Positions 30,745-40,549 of a stretch of 64,000 nucleotides of DNA are shown in pieces. A program made the translations under genes and the position numbers. A model generated the notes under the pieces. The model did not search any database, was not told the DNA's origin, and was given only the letters and a program-made list of their open reading frames with translations. Source of the DNA: a virus. Position 1 is the stretch's first letter. Each line of letters starts with the position of its first letter. The stretch is taken from positions 1-64,000 of IMG/VR virus record IMGVR_UViG_3300023171_000013, one strand, 5' to 3'.

Positions 30745-31659
30745 TTAAGCGTAGAGTCCTTGATTGAAGTTATAGGTAGGTGTTGCTACAGGTTTCGCCG
30801 CAGGAGCAACCGTAGCAGGCTGATTCGCCATGTAACCAAGACCAGCACCAGCAAGCTGCCCACCCAGTTGACCGAACGAGTTCCACATTTGGGATTTAAC
30901 CGCAGCATTTTGTTGTGCAACCGCATTGGCTCCATTGCTATTGCCAATCGCAATATCAGCGATACTGCCTTGAGAAAGACCAACTTGAGGACGCTCGATA
31001 GCCTGTCCCAAAGTAGCAAGAGCCTGACGCCGACCAAACCCAGTATTACTCAAGTTGCTAATACCCCCCAATGCATTGAACTGATTAGCTAGTTCACCCT
31101 GACCAGCATTGAAATAAGCCTGTCCCGACGACAACGCATTGGTTAAACGATTGTCTCTTAATTGAAGAGAGGTAAGTCCAAGATCACGAGCCGCAAGATC
31201 ACGCCCCAATCCCAACCCACCACCCATTGATCCAGCCGCGTTAGCAGCGGAGATTCTTGCTACTTGATTCCTTACATCCAACGGGATTTCTCCACCCAAA
31301 GCTAGATCGGCAGCAGCTACATCGTTTGCCTGCTTCAAAAGAGCCATATCCCCACCACCGGTGCCATTCAGAATCGCCGCATATCTATCCCTCAAAAGAC
31401 TAGTGTATTGATCCTCGCCCGACATATCCCCGAGTAAATCCTTAATGGATTGACTGCGAAGCAAAGCAACCTCCGGCGTAAGTTCATTCTCAAGAGCAAT
31501 AGAGGCCCGTGCATTCTTGCCAGCAATACCAGATGCCTGACTATTAAGAGCATCAATATCAATACTCTTCGCGGAAGTCTTCCCTGACTTTGCCGCCTGG
31601 CTTGAGGCTACACCGCCGATGACTGCACTACCGACAATTGCTGTTGCTACTGCGCTCAT
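30745..31659 (-). CDS. Putative internal virion protein (304 aa)
   Basis: Begins with a small hydrophobic Gly/Ala helix (ATAIVGSAVIGGVASSQAA), then long Ala/Gln/Asn-rich helical parts. Such proteins follow the tail genes in T7-like podoviruses and are ejected. Octamer at 31141. Function inferred from position and composition. Confidence 0.5.
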   Translation of the reverse strand: MSAVATAIVGSAVIGGVASSQAAKSGKTSAKSIDIDALNSQASGIAGKNARASIALENELTPEVALLRSQSIKDLLGDMSGEDQYTSLLRDRYAAILNGTGGGDMALLKQANDVAAADLALGGEIPLDVRNQVARISAANAAGSMGGGLGLGRDLAARDLGLTSLQLRDNRLTNALSSGQAYFNAGQGELANQFNALGGISNLSNTGFGRRQALATLGQAIERPQVGLSQGSIADIAIGNSNGANAVAQQNAAVKSQMWNSFGQLGGQLAGAGLGYMANQPATVAPAAKPVATPTYNFNQGLYA

Positions 31660-31660
31660 G

Positions 31661-32506
31661 TTATAAGTTGTGTATTTGGGCTAAAGGTTCTCGGTAATCA
31701 ATAACAATCTCCTCCCCAACGTTTCCCCCGCACTGTCCTTCGATTGGACGGATTGCATGAAGATAGATATTGCCGTCATCAGAAAATACCATGTGCGCAT
31801 TAGGCGTATTGCTATGGTTTGTAAATCTCCCAAGCGGAGTCCGTTTATTCCCAATCTTTGCAACCCCAACAAGTTCCCCGTTTGAATAGTCTGCTGTTGC
31901 AAAGACTCCCCTGCCATGGATCAGCGATGGTCCTAGCTGATATTTGTAAGTTCCAGCAGGCATTTGAATCATGTCGTCCTCGTTAAGAACAACTGCATCA
32001 ACATCATACTGCTTGAACCCCTTTTCATCTAAAAGAAACTGATAGTCATTTCTCGCAGCCATTGCCAACAACAACTTACTTTCATTTATTGGCCTTCGGT
32101 TAAACGATTCAGATTTTGTGAGTAATGTGGATTCTAGTTTTTCAACATCTCTCTCTTCTGTTTTGTATAAGTTATACCACACAACATCCTCATGGATATA
32201 CCCTATCTTTCTTCCTGCATCTCCTTGAAAAACCATAGGAGCGGAAAGCTCTTTCGTTGTTCCATCATTCAGAAGAACGGTAACTCTTCCCTTCGCAAAG
32301 ATGTTTGTGTGGGGAAAATTCTGATGATGACCAACAACAAAAGCCCCAGCGGGAAGCCTTACCTCACGAAGATAAACCCCATCCTCGGGGAAGTGGTGAA
32401 ACACCTCACACTTTACTTGTTCATTTTCAAGCATCGCTTTTTCTAGATTCTCTACCTCAAATCCGGTGATTTCCCCGATGGCACTAAGTGAATCCCTTGA
32501 GTTCAT
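31661..32506 (-). CDS. Cupin-SET fusion protein (281 aa)
   Basis: Residues about 40-110 resemble a cupin-like barrel (REVRLPAGAFVVGHHQN...HTNIFAKGRVTVLL). The C-terminal 90 residues form a SET domain: SLIHGRGVFATADYSNGEL, RFTNHSNTPNAHMVF and EEIVIDYRE, the NHS...P.A and GEE...DY hallmarks of lysine methyltransferases. SET enzymes transfer a methyl group from S-adenosylmethionine to lysine. The target here is unknown; its place between virion genes suggests a virion or host protein. Octamer at 32098. Confidence 0.7.
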   Translation of the reverse strand: MNSRDSLSAIGEITGFEVENLEKAMLENEQVKCEVFHHFPEDGVYLREVRLPAGAFVVGHHQNFPHTNIFAKGRVTVLLNDGTTKELSAPMVFQGDAGRKIGYIHEDVVWYNLYKTEERDVEKLESTLLTKSESFNRRPINESKLLLAMAARNDYQFLLDEKGFKQYDVDAVVLNEDDMIQMPAGTYKYQLGPSLIHGRGVFATADYSNGELVGVAKIGNKRTPLGRFTNHSNTPNAHMVFSDDGNIYLHAIRPIEGQCGGNVGEEIVIDYREPLAQIHNL

Positions 32507-33570
32507 TACGTCTTGATAATTACGTTTGTTGCCAAAACAGGCATGGTCTTATTGACTCCAAATGCCGCTGAATCTTGAACATAAACTACAGCATCAATAA
32601 ATCTAGTTACATCAAATCCAGCCCCGTAATTCCCAATAACGATAAAATCATTTTCTGTTTTTGTAAAACTATATGCCTGCGTTGGGTTTGCATCTAAAAC
32701 CGCTCCACTTACTATAACTGAATAAGCAGCAGAAGGAGCAGCATTAGTAAGTGTTACTTTTGGAGAACCAGAATTGTATTCAACATTTGCCACATTGTAG
32801 CTTGCCTCAATACCGCCGCTTTGTGACCACCTAACCCACGCAAACGGAAGCTGACTCTTAACAATACCACCATCACTCGTAATTGCATTGGCCTCGGAAC
32901 CAGCCGCCTGACCAAGAACCCAATTCGTAGCACCCGTAGCCGACCCAGTTCCTACTCCCACCAATGTTCTTCCACGTAAATCTGGAAGATTAAAAGTAGT
33001 CAGCAGATCGCCCGCGCCATAAGTTGTTCCGATTATTGAAAACAATGAAGCATAGGTCACACGACTAATAGCCGCACCATTACATACGAGATACCCCGTT
33101 GGCGAAGCTGACCCAGCAAACGGAAGCATTGTGCCGGTTGGAACAGCAGCGTTCACCTTCGTATCTATCTCCGCTTTTGAATAGAAAACGTCCGCATAAA
33201 CATCTGTCCAAGCCCCACTGTAATACTTGAATATCCCCTGTCCCTTCCCAGCACCATCTAGCTTGATCCAAACATCATACTTTGTCTCGTCAGGCTCCGT
33301 CGCTGACAGCACATATTTGAGTGATTCCTGTTCTAGAACCAATGGACCATATGCACCAATTCCATCCTTCCATACCCTCCACGTAATGCCGTTAAGGAGG
33401 AAAGGCCCAGCGTTATACACCGGCTCGATTGCTCCTGATACAAACAAAGCGAACTCTGCCTGACTCTCAATTTGAAGTGCCGTCGCAAGAGCGTCCAAGA
33501 ATTGCTGAGGCGTGTATTTTGCGTTAGGAGGAAGCGATCCGGGACGAATTGTTAGCGGAAGAACATTCAT
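32506..33570 (-). CDS. Tail fibre with tail-collar domain
   Basis: Residues about 145-200 match the phage tail-collar domain: GTMLPFAGSASPTGYLVCNG...YASLFSIIGTTYGAGD...FNLPDLRGRTLVGVG. Such proteins trimerise at the tail tip and help bind the host. Start overlaps nothing upstream. The C-terminus is beta-rich. Confidence 0.8.
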   Translation of the reverse strand: MNVLPLTIRPGSLPPNAKYTPQQFLDALATALQIESQAEFALFVSGAIEPVYNAGPFLLNGITWRVWKDGIGAYGPLVLEQESLKYVLSATEPDETKYDVWIKLDGAGKGQGIFKYYSGAWTDVYADVFYSKAEIDTKVNAAVPTGTMLPFAGSASPTGYLVCNGAAISRVTYASLFSIIGTTYGAGDLLTTFNLPDLRGRTLVGVGTGSATGATNWVLGQAAGSEANAITSDGGIVKSQLPFAWVRWSQSGGIEASYNVANVEYNSGSPKVTLTNAAPSAAYSVIVSGAVLDANPTQAYSFTKTENDFIVIGNYGAGFDVTRFIDAVVYVQDSAAFGVNKTMPVLATNVIIKT

Positions 33571-33615
33571 TGCGATATTGGTTAAACGGTGGATTCGTTG
33601 GTTACAAGTAACATC

Positions 33616-35568
33616 TTAGGCATTATCGTTAGCAATCAACCACGATGCTTTCTGAATAGCCGCGATTGTCGCCAGTCTATCAGCAGCCTCCTCGCTTAGT
33701 ATCGTCGTAACTGTAGCCTCTGCACACACCTCGACATCGCTTCCCTCTTTCTGGACACACTCAATCTTCGTTGAACTCACGGGCATGAATGGGCCATTCT
33801 GAACAAACAAAGATTCGTTTGATCCACAACCATCAAAAGAAAGCGTGCGAGGAGCCTGTTCATCTTCTTCACAAGCACCACCATAATTCTCTGCATCGGG
33901 TCTAGCAAAAAGTCTAATTCCATTCACTCCAAGCGCACCATGCCATACAACCAAAAGCGAAAATGCACGGTCGATATTGTTTGGAATATTTGATTCTACA
34001 CCGCACGCATTACAATCGTTTGGAGAATCTAGCTCGCCCGTCTTTATCGTGCGAAACTGAGGACGATTCCCGAAGAAGTTCTGATCGCCTTCCGCATCAC
34101 CATAAAGCTGTCCATAAAACACCTGCCCCTCGGAAGCCACGATACGCTTTTCCATGATCTTCTGAAACCCTCCCTTTTGTCCTGCTACAAACACACCAAA
34201 CTCAACAGGACCATAAATCTCGCAGGCATAAATCTCGGCATACTCAAAACGCTTCCTATCCCCATTACCAAATGCGTATTCCTTGGTTTGCAAGAAGCAC
34301 TCAATAGGCGTTCCGTTGTCGGCAGGCTCTTGTATGAACGCCTCCCAAATACGGTTTGATCCATCATAGTCCTTTGAAACAAAGAAGGTTCTTTCCTCTG
34401 AGAACACTTGTCCATGCGCCCAACATACCGGACGCCAGCCAGTCCAATAAGATGCCCATGAATTTGCATCCGTTCCTTCCTGACCAAACGGGTCTTGGTC
34501 TAGTGCCCAAGTATGAGTGTTATAAGAATCCCCATACGGCACACTCATAAGCATGTAGTTCTCGTGGCTCACGCCAGCGATACGGCTCAGGTCTGAACCT
34601 ACAGCATACTTACTCGCCATCATCTCATTATCTTGAATCGACAGCTTCGATGAAAGATTTGCCCGAATGGCAGAGTTAAGCGACATCAACCCCTTTGGGC
34701 TATACCACCAGATCAATCCGTATTGAGTCGTGATAGAAAGAGGCGCAACACATCCAATGTTTGGGAGAACCGTCTTCTGGAAGTCCACCGTAGTTAGCCA
34801 CTGGTAACGGTTCTGGATAGAAGAACGAATGAAAATTCCTTCGTTCTCAGTAAACACAATGATGCCATCCTGATCCGTTGTTTCCACCATACCCGTGCAA
34901 GCAGAAGGCAGATAGAAAGCCCGCGCTTCATTGATATACTGAGTCTCCGTAAACTTTAGTGGGTTCCCAATATCCGAAGCAAACACCTGATTCTCCCTAC
35001 TCACCCATAGCCGGTTATTGCTCCACACGCTCCACAGTCCAACGGGGGTTTCATCCATTCCCTCTGGTGTAATTTCTTCCCCAGATTGAGTGGGGTTAAG
35101 GTGCCGAGAGGCAGACCCATCCCACATCGCCGCACGAGTAAGCCCATCCTGCATGATAAGGACCGCCCGCGGACTATCTAGGAATGTGATCTCGCCTAGA
35201 TCGTTATACGAAGTAGATTGAAGGCAGGTCGTAAAACTAATGAATCGGCTAAATGGTGCAAACTGTAGATTAGAAAGCTGGGTGTAGGTCTTAAATGGCG
35301 GCGCACTAACGTAGATTTTCCCATCTACCGCAGCTACTTGATAAGGGTATCCGCTCGCAGGACTAAACAAAGTCATCCCTTGAAGGTTGCCATCAGGCAA
35401 ACGTAACAATGAGCGCGAACCCGGACGAGTCTTTGCCACACCACCACGGCAGGTAATGTTCTGCCCAGCAACATAGGCCGTAGCTTCAAGCTGCAATGGC
35501 TGCGAATAGCTATCCATCCCCGTTACAAACGAAGATGACCCGTCTGTTAATTGGCCGGAGTCTGGCAT
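33616..35568 (-). CDS. Tail nozzle-like protein (650 aa)
   Basis: Long beta-rich protein with repeated Trp/Tyr strands (YPYQVAAVDGKIYVSA, PVGLWSVWSNNRLWVS). Length, fold and position after the adaptor-like gene match the tail tubular B/nozzle proteins of podoviruses. Assignment rests on context. Confidence 0.55.
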   Translation of the reverse strand: MPDSGQLTDGSSSFVTGMDSYSQPLQLEATAYVAGQNITCRGGVAKTRPGSRSLLRLPDGNLQGMTLFSPASGYPYQVAAVDGKIYVSAPPFKTYTQLSNLQFAPFSRFISFTTCLQSTSYNDLGEITFLDSPRAVLIMQDGLTRAAMWDGSASRHLNPTQSGEEITPEGMDETPVGLWSVWSNNRLWVSRENQVFASDIGNPLKFTETQYINEARAFYLPSACTGMVETTDQDGIIVFTENEGIFIRSSIQNRYQWLTTVDFQKTVLPNIGCVAPLSITTQYGLIWWYSPKGLMSLNSAIRANLSSKLSIQDNEMMASKYAVGSDLSRIAGVSHENYMLMSVPYGDSYNTHTWALDQDPFGQEGTDANSWASYWTGWRPVCWAHGQVFSEERTFFVSKDYDGSNRIWEAFIQEPADNGTPIECFLQTKEYAFGNGDRKRFEYAEIYACEIYGPVEFGVFVAGQKGGFQKIMEKRIVASEGQVFYGQLYGDAEGDQNFFGNRPQFRTIKTGELDSPNDCNACGVESNIPNNIDRAFSLLVVWHGALGVNGIRLFARPDAENYGGACEEDEQAPRTLSFDGCGSNESLFVQNGPFMPVSSTKIECVQKEGSDVEVCAEATVTTILSEEAADRLATIAAIQKASWLIANDNA

Positions 35569-35577
35569 AGTCTGCTA

Positions 35578-36549
35578 CTAGTAAAACATTCCTTCCGCAC
35601 CGCAACTCCATTCATCAGTTCGGATAACTTGAGGTGCAGAAAGAGCCGTTGCAGGTTTGCGTGACTCAGCCTCTTCGCTCAACAAACGCGATGCCTCATT
35701 TTCCGCAGCACGAGCCTGCTCAAAGTTATTAGCATCACGGAACTTCACCGCTTTAACCGCAAGCAGCAAAGCCTCTCGATTATCCAAGTTGATCCAGTCC
35801 TCACGACTAATAATCTCCGTCGTCTTTTTCTTGTAGGCAATGCGCACATGCCGAGTTCCAGCAGGAGCATTAACACGAAGCCTGCGATAAGACGGATCAA
35901 GCTCCCACGGTTGATAATACCCAAGCCGGTAAAGCTCCTCGGTAGTCGCTAGAGGATTCACGGCAACCAACTCAACATATCCATTGGTATCTACTTTCTG
36001 CACTCGATCAATTCGAGCAATAGCCGGAGCAGTGGAGTTCACCGAAGGAAACCCAAATACCAAAGGAACAAGAAACCCGTCCACTGTTTGATCTACTACA
36101 TCGCCATCTGTAGAAAAGATTCTATCACCGTTAGAATCCCATCCAAACACACGGACAACCTTATTGTTATCGGACGCTTTCTCTGGCTTGGCTATCAGTT
36201 TAACCGGACCTGCAAGGTCACGAATAATAGGAACATTCTGCGAGAGAATATCCGAGTAACCGCAATCAGTCTTTAGTTCAGAACCGACACCATTCAAGTG
36301 ATACTGGAACCACTGATCCCTCAGAAGAGTAGGACGGCAACCAGCATTCACCGCTAGAACCGTCTCTACTTCGTAAGGCAGTGTAACTACCCCTTCGTTC
36401 AGAGTAATGTCTATAAATGCAACCGTTGGGTCAAACACTCCCTTGTTAGAGAGCAGACGAACAGCATCGGATAGACGACGGAATACCGTAGCCTCATCAC
36501 ACTTGCCCAAAGCCGCAACCACATCGGAATATATGAACGAAACACGCAT
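35578..36549 (-). CDS. Tail tubular A / adaptor-like protein (323 aa)
   Basis: Helical N-terminus (SDVVAALGKCDEATVFRRLSDAVRLL) followed by beta strands, then a helical end (REALLLAVKAVKFRDANNF). It lies directly upstream of the nozzle-like gene, as gatekeeper/adaptor proteins do. Octamer at 36198. Confidence 0.5.
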   Translation of the reverse strand: MRVSFIYSDVVAALGKCDEATVFRRLSDAVRLLSNKGVFDPTVAFIDITLNEGVVTLPYEVETVLAVNAGCRPTLLRDQWFQYHLNGVGSELKTDCGYSDILSQNVPIIRDLAGPVKLIAKPEKASDNNKVVRVFGWDSNGDRIFSTDGDVVDQTVDGFLVPLVFGFPSVNSTAPAIARIDRVQKVDTNGYVELVAVNPLATTEELYRLGYYQPWELDPSYRRLRVNAPAGTRHVRIAYKKKTTEIISREDWINLDNREALLLAVKAVKFRDANNFEQARAAENEASRLLSEEAESRKPATALSAPQVIRTDEWSCGAEGMFY

Positions 36550-36554
36550 AAAGA

Positions 36555-36917
36555 TTACTCGTCTTCTTCATCCTTCGATCCACGGCTGATCTTCTCGAAA
36601 GTAGCATCAAGGTCTTCTGTCGATTCTTTGTCTTCCTCGCGCTTATCTGCGTAATCAACCACCGCACCATCACTACCGATTTCATGGACCTCAAGCTCAA
36701 GGGTCTTTTCCCCTTCGCTGGGTTCACGATAACCAAGGATACGGAACTTGATCGTAGCTACGCCGAAACCATCTTCATCTACCTCCATCTTAGGAATGCT
36801 TTTCCCACGAATGTAAAGACAGGGATATTCTTTTCTCTTCTTTCCTTCTTCTTTGGAATCAGAATTGCAGCAGGGAGAACAGGTTTCCCACTCATACGAA
36901 ACGTCATGCATTTTCAT
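36555..36917 (-). CDS. Acidic hypothetical protein (120 aa)
   Basis: N-terminal CSPCC and a very acidic C-terminal third (DKREEDKESTEDLD). Unknown; sits in the virion block. Confidence 0.5.
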   Translation of the reverse strand: MKMHDVSYEWETCSPCCNSDSKEEGKKRKEYPCLYIRGKSIPKMEVDEDGFGVATIKFRILGYREPSEGEKTLELEVHEIGSDGAVVDYADKREEDKESTEDLDATFEKISRGSKDEEDE

Positions 36918-36959
36918 CGTGAATTAATTTAGATTAGCTGTTTGGTTAAACGGCAAGAC

Positions 36960-37274
36960 TTATCGTTGCCATTTAGAAATTGGACATTTGCTTGCAGCGA
37001 GCTTCACTTTTATCCCGCTACACCCGCACGCCTCGCACTTACCAAGTCCTTTATATCCCCTAGGATTCCAGTTGAGACAACCAAGGCAAGTAGCCTTCCG
37101 CTCTGCCACCACTTCATCAGTAGCTAGAACGGGTTGATTCTTCGCCATCAGCTTCGCGCTAGAGATAGCCACCCCGCCAAGATTCCTCGCCATTGAAATA
37201 ATCGTAGGCTTGTGATTGGCCGGAGTCTCTACCTCCATTCTCTTTGTCAGTGGATTGTAGGTTCGTTTAGCCAT
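36960..37274 (-). CDS. Rubredoxin-like zinc-ribbon protein (104 aa)
   Basis: CLGCLNW and CEACGCSG provide a four-cysteine metal site at about residues 57-85. Preceded by an octamer in the downstream gap (36944). Function unknown. Confidence 0.55.
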   Translation of the reverse strand: MAKRTYNPLTKRMEVETPANHKPTIISMARNLGGVAISSAKLMAKNQPVLATDEVVAERKATCLGCLNWNPRGYKGLGKCEACGCSGIKVKLAASKCPISKWQR

Positions 37275-37301
37275 AAATTATGATTGTTTTCTCGGGCTTC
37301 G

Positions 37302-37991
37302 TCAGAAGCTATAAAAAGAAAGTGAACCAGTAATCCCATATCCGCTACCCATAGCTGTTCCAACAAGCCTCGCCTCCCACTCCAATTCGTAGCCCGCAAT
37401 GGTCGCCGTTCCAGTAGCCTCTATACTACCCCCCGTAAAAGCCCCATTGGGGTTCTTTATAACGATAGCCGAAGCCTCTGCGCCACTATGATCCAACGTA
37501 AATCGGTAATAGAGCCTCCACCTCTGAGATGTAAAATCGAATGCAAGCGCAAATCCCGCAGTTAGCGATTCGTTGGCTTCATCTCCAAGATAAATTGCCG
37601 TTCCCACTCCTATCACTTTATCACTCGTAAAACCAGACACGCGATCATCAGGCTCTGTCGCCGCCGCATCTGGATTTATGCTGGCTCCATTCTGTGCCAT
37701 AACACCAGAAAAAGTAAAAGCATCAAACTCAGCATCCTGAATTGGAAGTGGCAGTATTAAAGCCCTGCTAAATGAAGTGCTTTCAGGCGGTGGAGTTAGA
37801 TAGGTAAGCGTCCCAGTGGGAATAAACTGAATAGACTCAAGTAGCCACCATAGGCGACGCGCCTCAGCCAGCCCCTTATCCCCGCCCGTCTCATCCAAAG
37901 CCACATAATCGTAATCTCCCGCTGGTAATGGCGCAGATGATGGCGGGAATGGAAGCGGCCTAGGATGCTTAAATGGTGCAGCAATACTCAT
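37302..37991 (-). CDS. Hypothetical beta-rich virion protein (229 aa)
   Basis: Pro-rich start, then alternating strands and Gly/Ser turns typical of appendage proteins. No catalytic motif seen. Coupled to the next gene by overlap. Confidence 0.45.
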   Translation of the reverse strand: MSIAAPFKHPRPLPFPPSSAPLPAGDYDYVALDETGGDKGLAEARRLWWLLESIQFIPTGTLTYLTPPPESTSFSRALILPLPIQDAEFDAFTFSGVMAQNGASINPDAAATEPDDRVSGFTSDKVIGVGTAIYLGDEANESLTAGFALAFDFTSQRWRLYYRFTLDHSGAEASAIVIKNPNGAFTGGSIEATGTATIAGYELEWEARLVGTAMGSGYGITGSLSFYSF

Positions 37992-38551
37992 AGTGTTTCG
38001 TAGATAAGCCAGCCGTCAAAGAAAGTATCTGTGTCTGAATTGTATAGTCCGCCGAAGAATTCAACCGTATATCCACTTGGTGCATCCGGCTCCTCTCCGC
38101 TTCCATTTAAATGAACCCACAGCACACCAAGCCCACCACCACCATCCACCGTCACATTAAGATTAAACGATACCCAACCAAAATCCTCCATCTCGTCATC
38201 CAATCCCGTTGAAAGAAAGTTCCTCTCAACGGGCGTTCCACCATCATCAATAGTATATTCAGCCAAAACAGGAGGGCTAGGCGGCGAACACTCCAATGCT
38301 GCTTCCGCTTGTGCCGTAGCCACAGCCAACGCCTGTGCATCGGCTATCTCTTGGCTCTGATAGGACACATACTCACCCGCTGGAATGGTAACTTCAACAG
38401 GAGTTCCCGTAAGTGGTGGAGTGCAGGTGGCCGTATAGCTCTGTTCAGTATTCTCAAATCGCGTAGCCACATCATCATTGAGCACAGCCCTATACCCAAG
38501 ATTTGCTACCCTTGGAGTGATTGGAACTAGGCTTCTGAATGGGCATCCCAT
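37988..38551 (-). CDS. Hypothetical beta-rich virion protein (187 aa)
   Basis: Contains TCTPPLTGTPVEVTIPAGEY and Gly-rich strands. Probably an accessory appendage protein. Coupled downstream. Confidence 0.45.
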   Translation of the reverse strand: MGCPFRSLVPITPRVANLGYRAVLNDDVATRFENTEQSYTATCTPPLTGTPVEVTIPAGEYVSYQSQEIADAQALAVATAQAEAALECSPPSPPVLAEYTIDDGGTPVERNFLSTGLDDEMEDFGWVSFNLNVTVDGGGGLGVLWVHLNGSGEEPDAPSGYTVEFFGGLYNSDTDTFFDGWLIYETL

Positions 38552-38555
38552 ACCA

Positions 38556-38738
38556 TTACTCCTTGGTCTTTTCTTTCCTCAGAAGCGAGCGAATTGTCAG
38601 AAGCGAAACAATAAGCGCGGCAAGGCCCGCGCTTATCTGGATAAACCACGTTATCTGCCCCTGCCATGAAGTAACAGCCCCAGTCCATGCTAAGATATTT
38701 CCTCCAAAGAGTTTCACTTTGTCTGTTATTTCGTTCAT
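38556..38738 (-). CDS. Holin-like membrane protein (60 aa)
   Basis: One strong membrane segment (WFIQISAGLAALIVSLLTI) followed by a short basic tail RSLLRKEKTKE. Size and topology fit a small holin. It neighbours a lipoprotein gene, suggesting a lysis pair, though no endolysin was recognised. Confidence 0.45.
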   Translation of the reverse strand: MNEITDKVKLFGGNILAWTGAVTSWQGQITWFIQISAGLAALIVSLLTIRSLLRKEKTKE

Positions 38739-38770
38739 AGGTATTTTTTCAATTAAAATATGAGGGATTG

Positions 38771-38780
38771 CCCTAGTTAT
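38771..38780 (-). promoter_or_regulatory. CTAGGG element
   Basis: Minus strand reads ATAACTAGGG, 33 bases before the 38738 start. Weak member of the CTAGGG group. Confidence 0.25.
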
Positions 38781-39458
38781 TTAAGCCCTCTCTGACTTAT
38801 CATGCAACCGATTTGAATGCATCATTGTTGCAGTAAACCCGCCAGTAACTACAAGCCCTACAATTACCCAAGTTGGATTTTTGTAAGCCCACTCGTAGGC
38901 AAATCCTATAGCGAATAGCGTTGCGCCGAATGCAAGCACGCCAAAAATCACTTGCTTTCCAATGATCGGGAAAGCCGCAGTTATGCTAGATAAAGCAAAG
39001 AATCCGAAAACAGAAATCGCCATTACTACAGAGCCACCACCCATAAGAGACGCCCTAAGCCAGAAAAAGAATCTGTCATTTGCCTTAACCACTTCCGCCA
39101 TAAGCGCAGCCTTTTCCTTTTCGCCTTCTGCTTCCTTTCGCTTGTAGGCATCTATAATGACATTGAACTGAGAAGCCGGAGCCTTACGCACCGATTCTCG
39201 TTGAGACGCCGTAGCAGCCTTGATTTCACCAGCAATAGGCGATGGAAACAAGGCGAACCAATCATCCACTCTTGAATCAATTCTATCCGCCCAATCTATC
39301 ACACTGCGATCCTTTCCATCCTGTGCCTCAAACAATGGCTTTGCATCAATAGGCTGCCGCACAACAGGGAGCACGCTCTTGCAAGCAGGAAGGAAAATGC
39401 TCACGGAAAACAAACACCAGATAAGCACCACACGAACACACAGATTTTTATTACTCAT
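38781..39458 (-). CDS. Lipoprotein with C-terminal membrane segments (spanin-like?)
   Basis: Start at 39458 gives a signal sequence ending in the lipobox FLPAC. A helical periplasmic part (KRKEAEGEKEKAALMAEVV) is followed by three hydrophobic segments. Outer-membrane lipidation plus inner-membrane helices recalls a one-protein spanin, but the usual form has one C-terminal helix. A host with two membranes is implied if correct. Confidence 0.45.
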   Translation of the reverse strand: MSNKNLCVRVVLIWCLFSVSIFLPACKSVLPVVRQPIDAKPLFEAQDGKDRSVIDWADRIDSRVDDWFALFPSPIAGEIKAATASQRESVRKAPASQFNVIIDAYKRKEAEGEKEKAALMAEVVKANDRFFFWLRASLMGGGSVVMAISVFGFFALSSITAAFPIIGKQVIFGVLAFGATLFAIGFAYEWAYKNPTWVIVGLVVTGGFTATMMHSNRLHDKSERA

Positions 39459-39462
39459 AAAA

Positions 39463-39900
39463 TTATATGATAGCCCAAGTATCGGCTGCGATCTTAACAA
39501 GCCTACGACTCAACCCATCCCCTAGATTAAACGGTGCAGAATATCCACGAATCGTGGTGGCCCCATCAATCGTGAGTGCCGTGATCTGAAACAGCGTGGA
39601 GATAATTACCTCTTGCCCAATAGTGCTATTCGCATCCGACGGCAAAGTTACCGTATGCGTTGCAATGGTTCCGGCTCCTTCAAGATTCAGGAGCTGATTA
39701 AACTCATCGTCATTAAAAAGAGTAGTTCCTGCATCCACGGGAACCGCGTCTATCACATCCATGCGCAGGCTAACGTGCCGCGAAGTAAAGTCAGAATACT
39801 TAATCGCCAACCCACCAGTCGTGGTTGCCCCTAACGCAATTGCGCCAGCCCTAACCGGCCATGAGGAAAGAACCGTTTGAAGAAGCGAAAGATTTGCCAT
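39463..39900 (-). CDS. Small fibre-like protein (145 aa)
   Basis: Its last 60 residues (LPSDANSTIGQEVIIST, ITALTIDGATTIRG, AADTWAII) match the end of the tailspike at 41892-45326, pointing to a shared C-terminal module. The N-terminus is a short hydrophobic helix. Confidence 0.55.
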   Translation of the reverse strand: MANLSLLQTVLSSWPVRAGAIALGATTTGGLAIKYSDFTSRHVSLRMDVIDAVPVDAGTTLFNDDEFNQLLNLEGAGTIATHTVTLPSDANSTIGQEVIISTLFQITALTIDGATTIRGYSAPFNLGDGLSRRLVKIAADTWAII

Positions 39901-39911
39901 ACAACAAACGG

Positions 39912-40544
39912 CTAAACTGAATACAGAACTCCATCAACAACTAATTCCCCATCAACTTCGATAGGGAAAGAAAAGGGACTCTGTGTATTCGCAAACACCT
40001 CGAATCTTCCACCGGCAGGAATAGCTAATGGAACCGCACCAAAATTTGATCCCAACAAACTCATTCCTTTTACAATACCATCGCGGTAAACAAACCCCCA
40101 TAGCTCTTGCATCACCGCCGCATTCACTTGCGCCAAACGAGTTCCCAGTCCAACCGATGGATTGCCTGCATCACCATTAGCATTAGCCACGGTTAGCCCA
40201 GCCGAAACACCAAGCGTGCGAACAGCCGAAGTCCCATCACTTCGTTTAACCAATATACCCCCTGCTAGAGCGGACAACGACTCAAGAAACACAGTTCTTT
40301 GAAGGCCTCCAATATTTGCCAATGCCTGCAATGGATCGGCTACATCCGAAAGATTATTCGCCTTCTGCAAAAACTCTTCCCCAGTATTTCCATTCTGCTC
40401 CGCAAACAGATTAAGAATAGCCTTGGTCGCAAGCACAGCAAACGCCTCCTGCCCAATAGGAGGATTTGGAACCTGCTGTGCCGCGAGTAGCTCTAGCAGG
40501 TTTTGCTCCGGCGATGTGACCTGATTATAAACCGGCAGAGCCAT
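39912..40544 (-). CDS. Tail fibre protein (210 aa)
   Basis: N-terminal PVYNQVTSPEQNLLELL resembles that of the tailspike (PTFNENITPDDNVRALL), suggesting the same virion anchor. The rest is Gly/Asn/Ala-rich. Octamer at 40244. Confidence 0.5.
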   Translation of the reverse strand: MALPVYNQVTSPEQNLLELLAAQQVPNPPIGQEAFAVLATKAILNLFAEQNGNTGEEFLQKANNLSDVADPLQALANIGGLQRTVFLESLSALAGGILVKRSDGTSAVRTLGVSAGLTVANANGDAGNPSVGLGTRLAQVNAAVMQELWGFVYRDGIVKGMSLLGSNFGAVPLAIPAGGRFEVFANTQSPFSFPIEVDGELVVDGVLYSV

Positions 40545-40549
40545 AGAGT

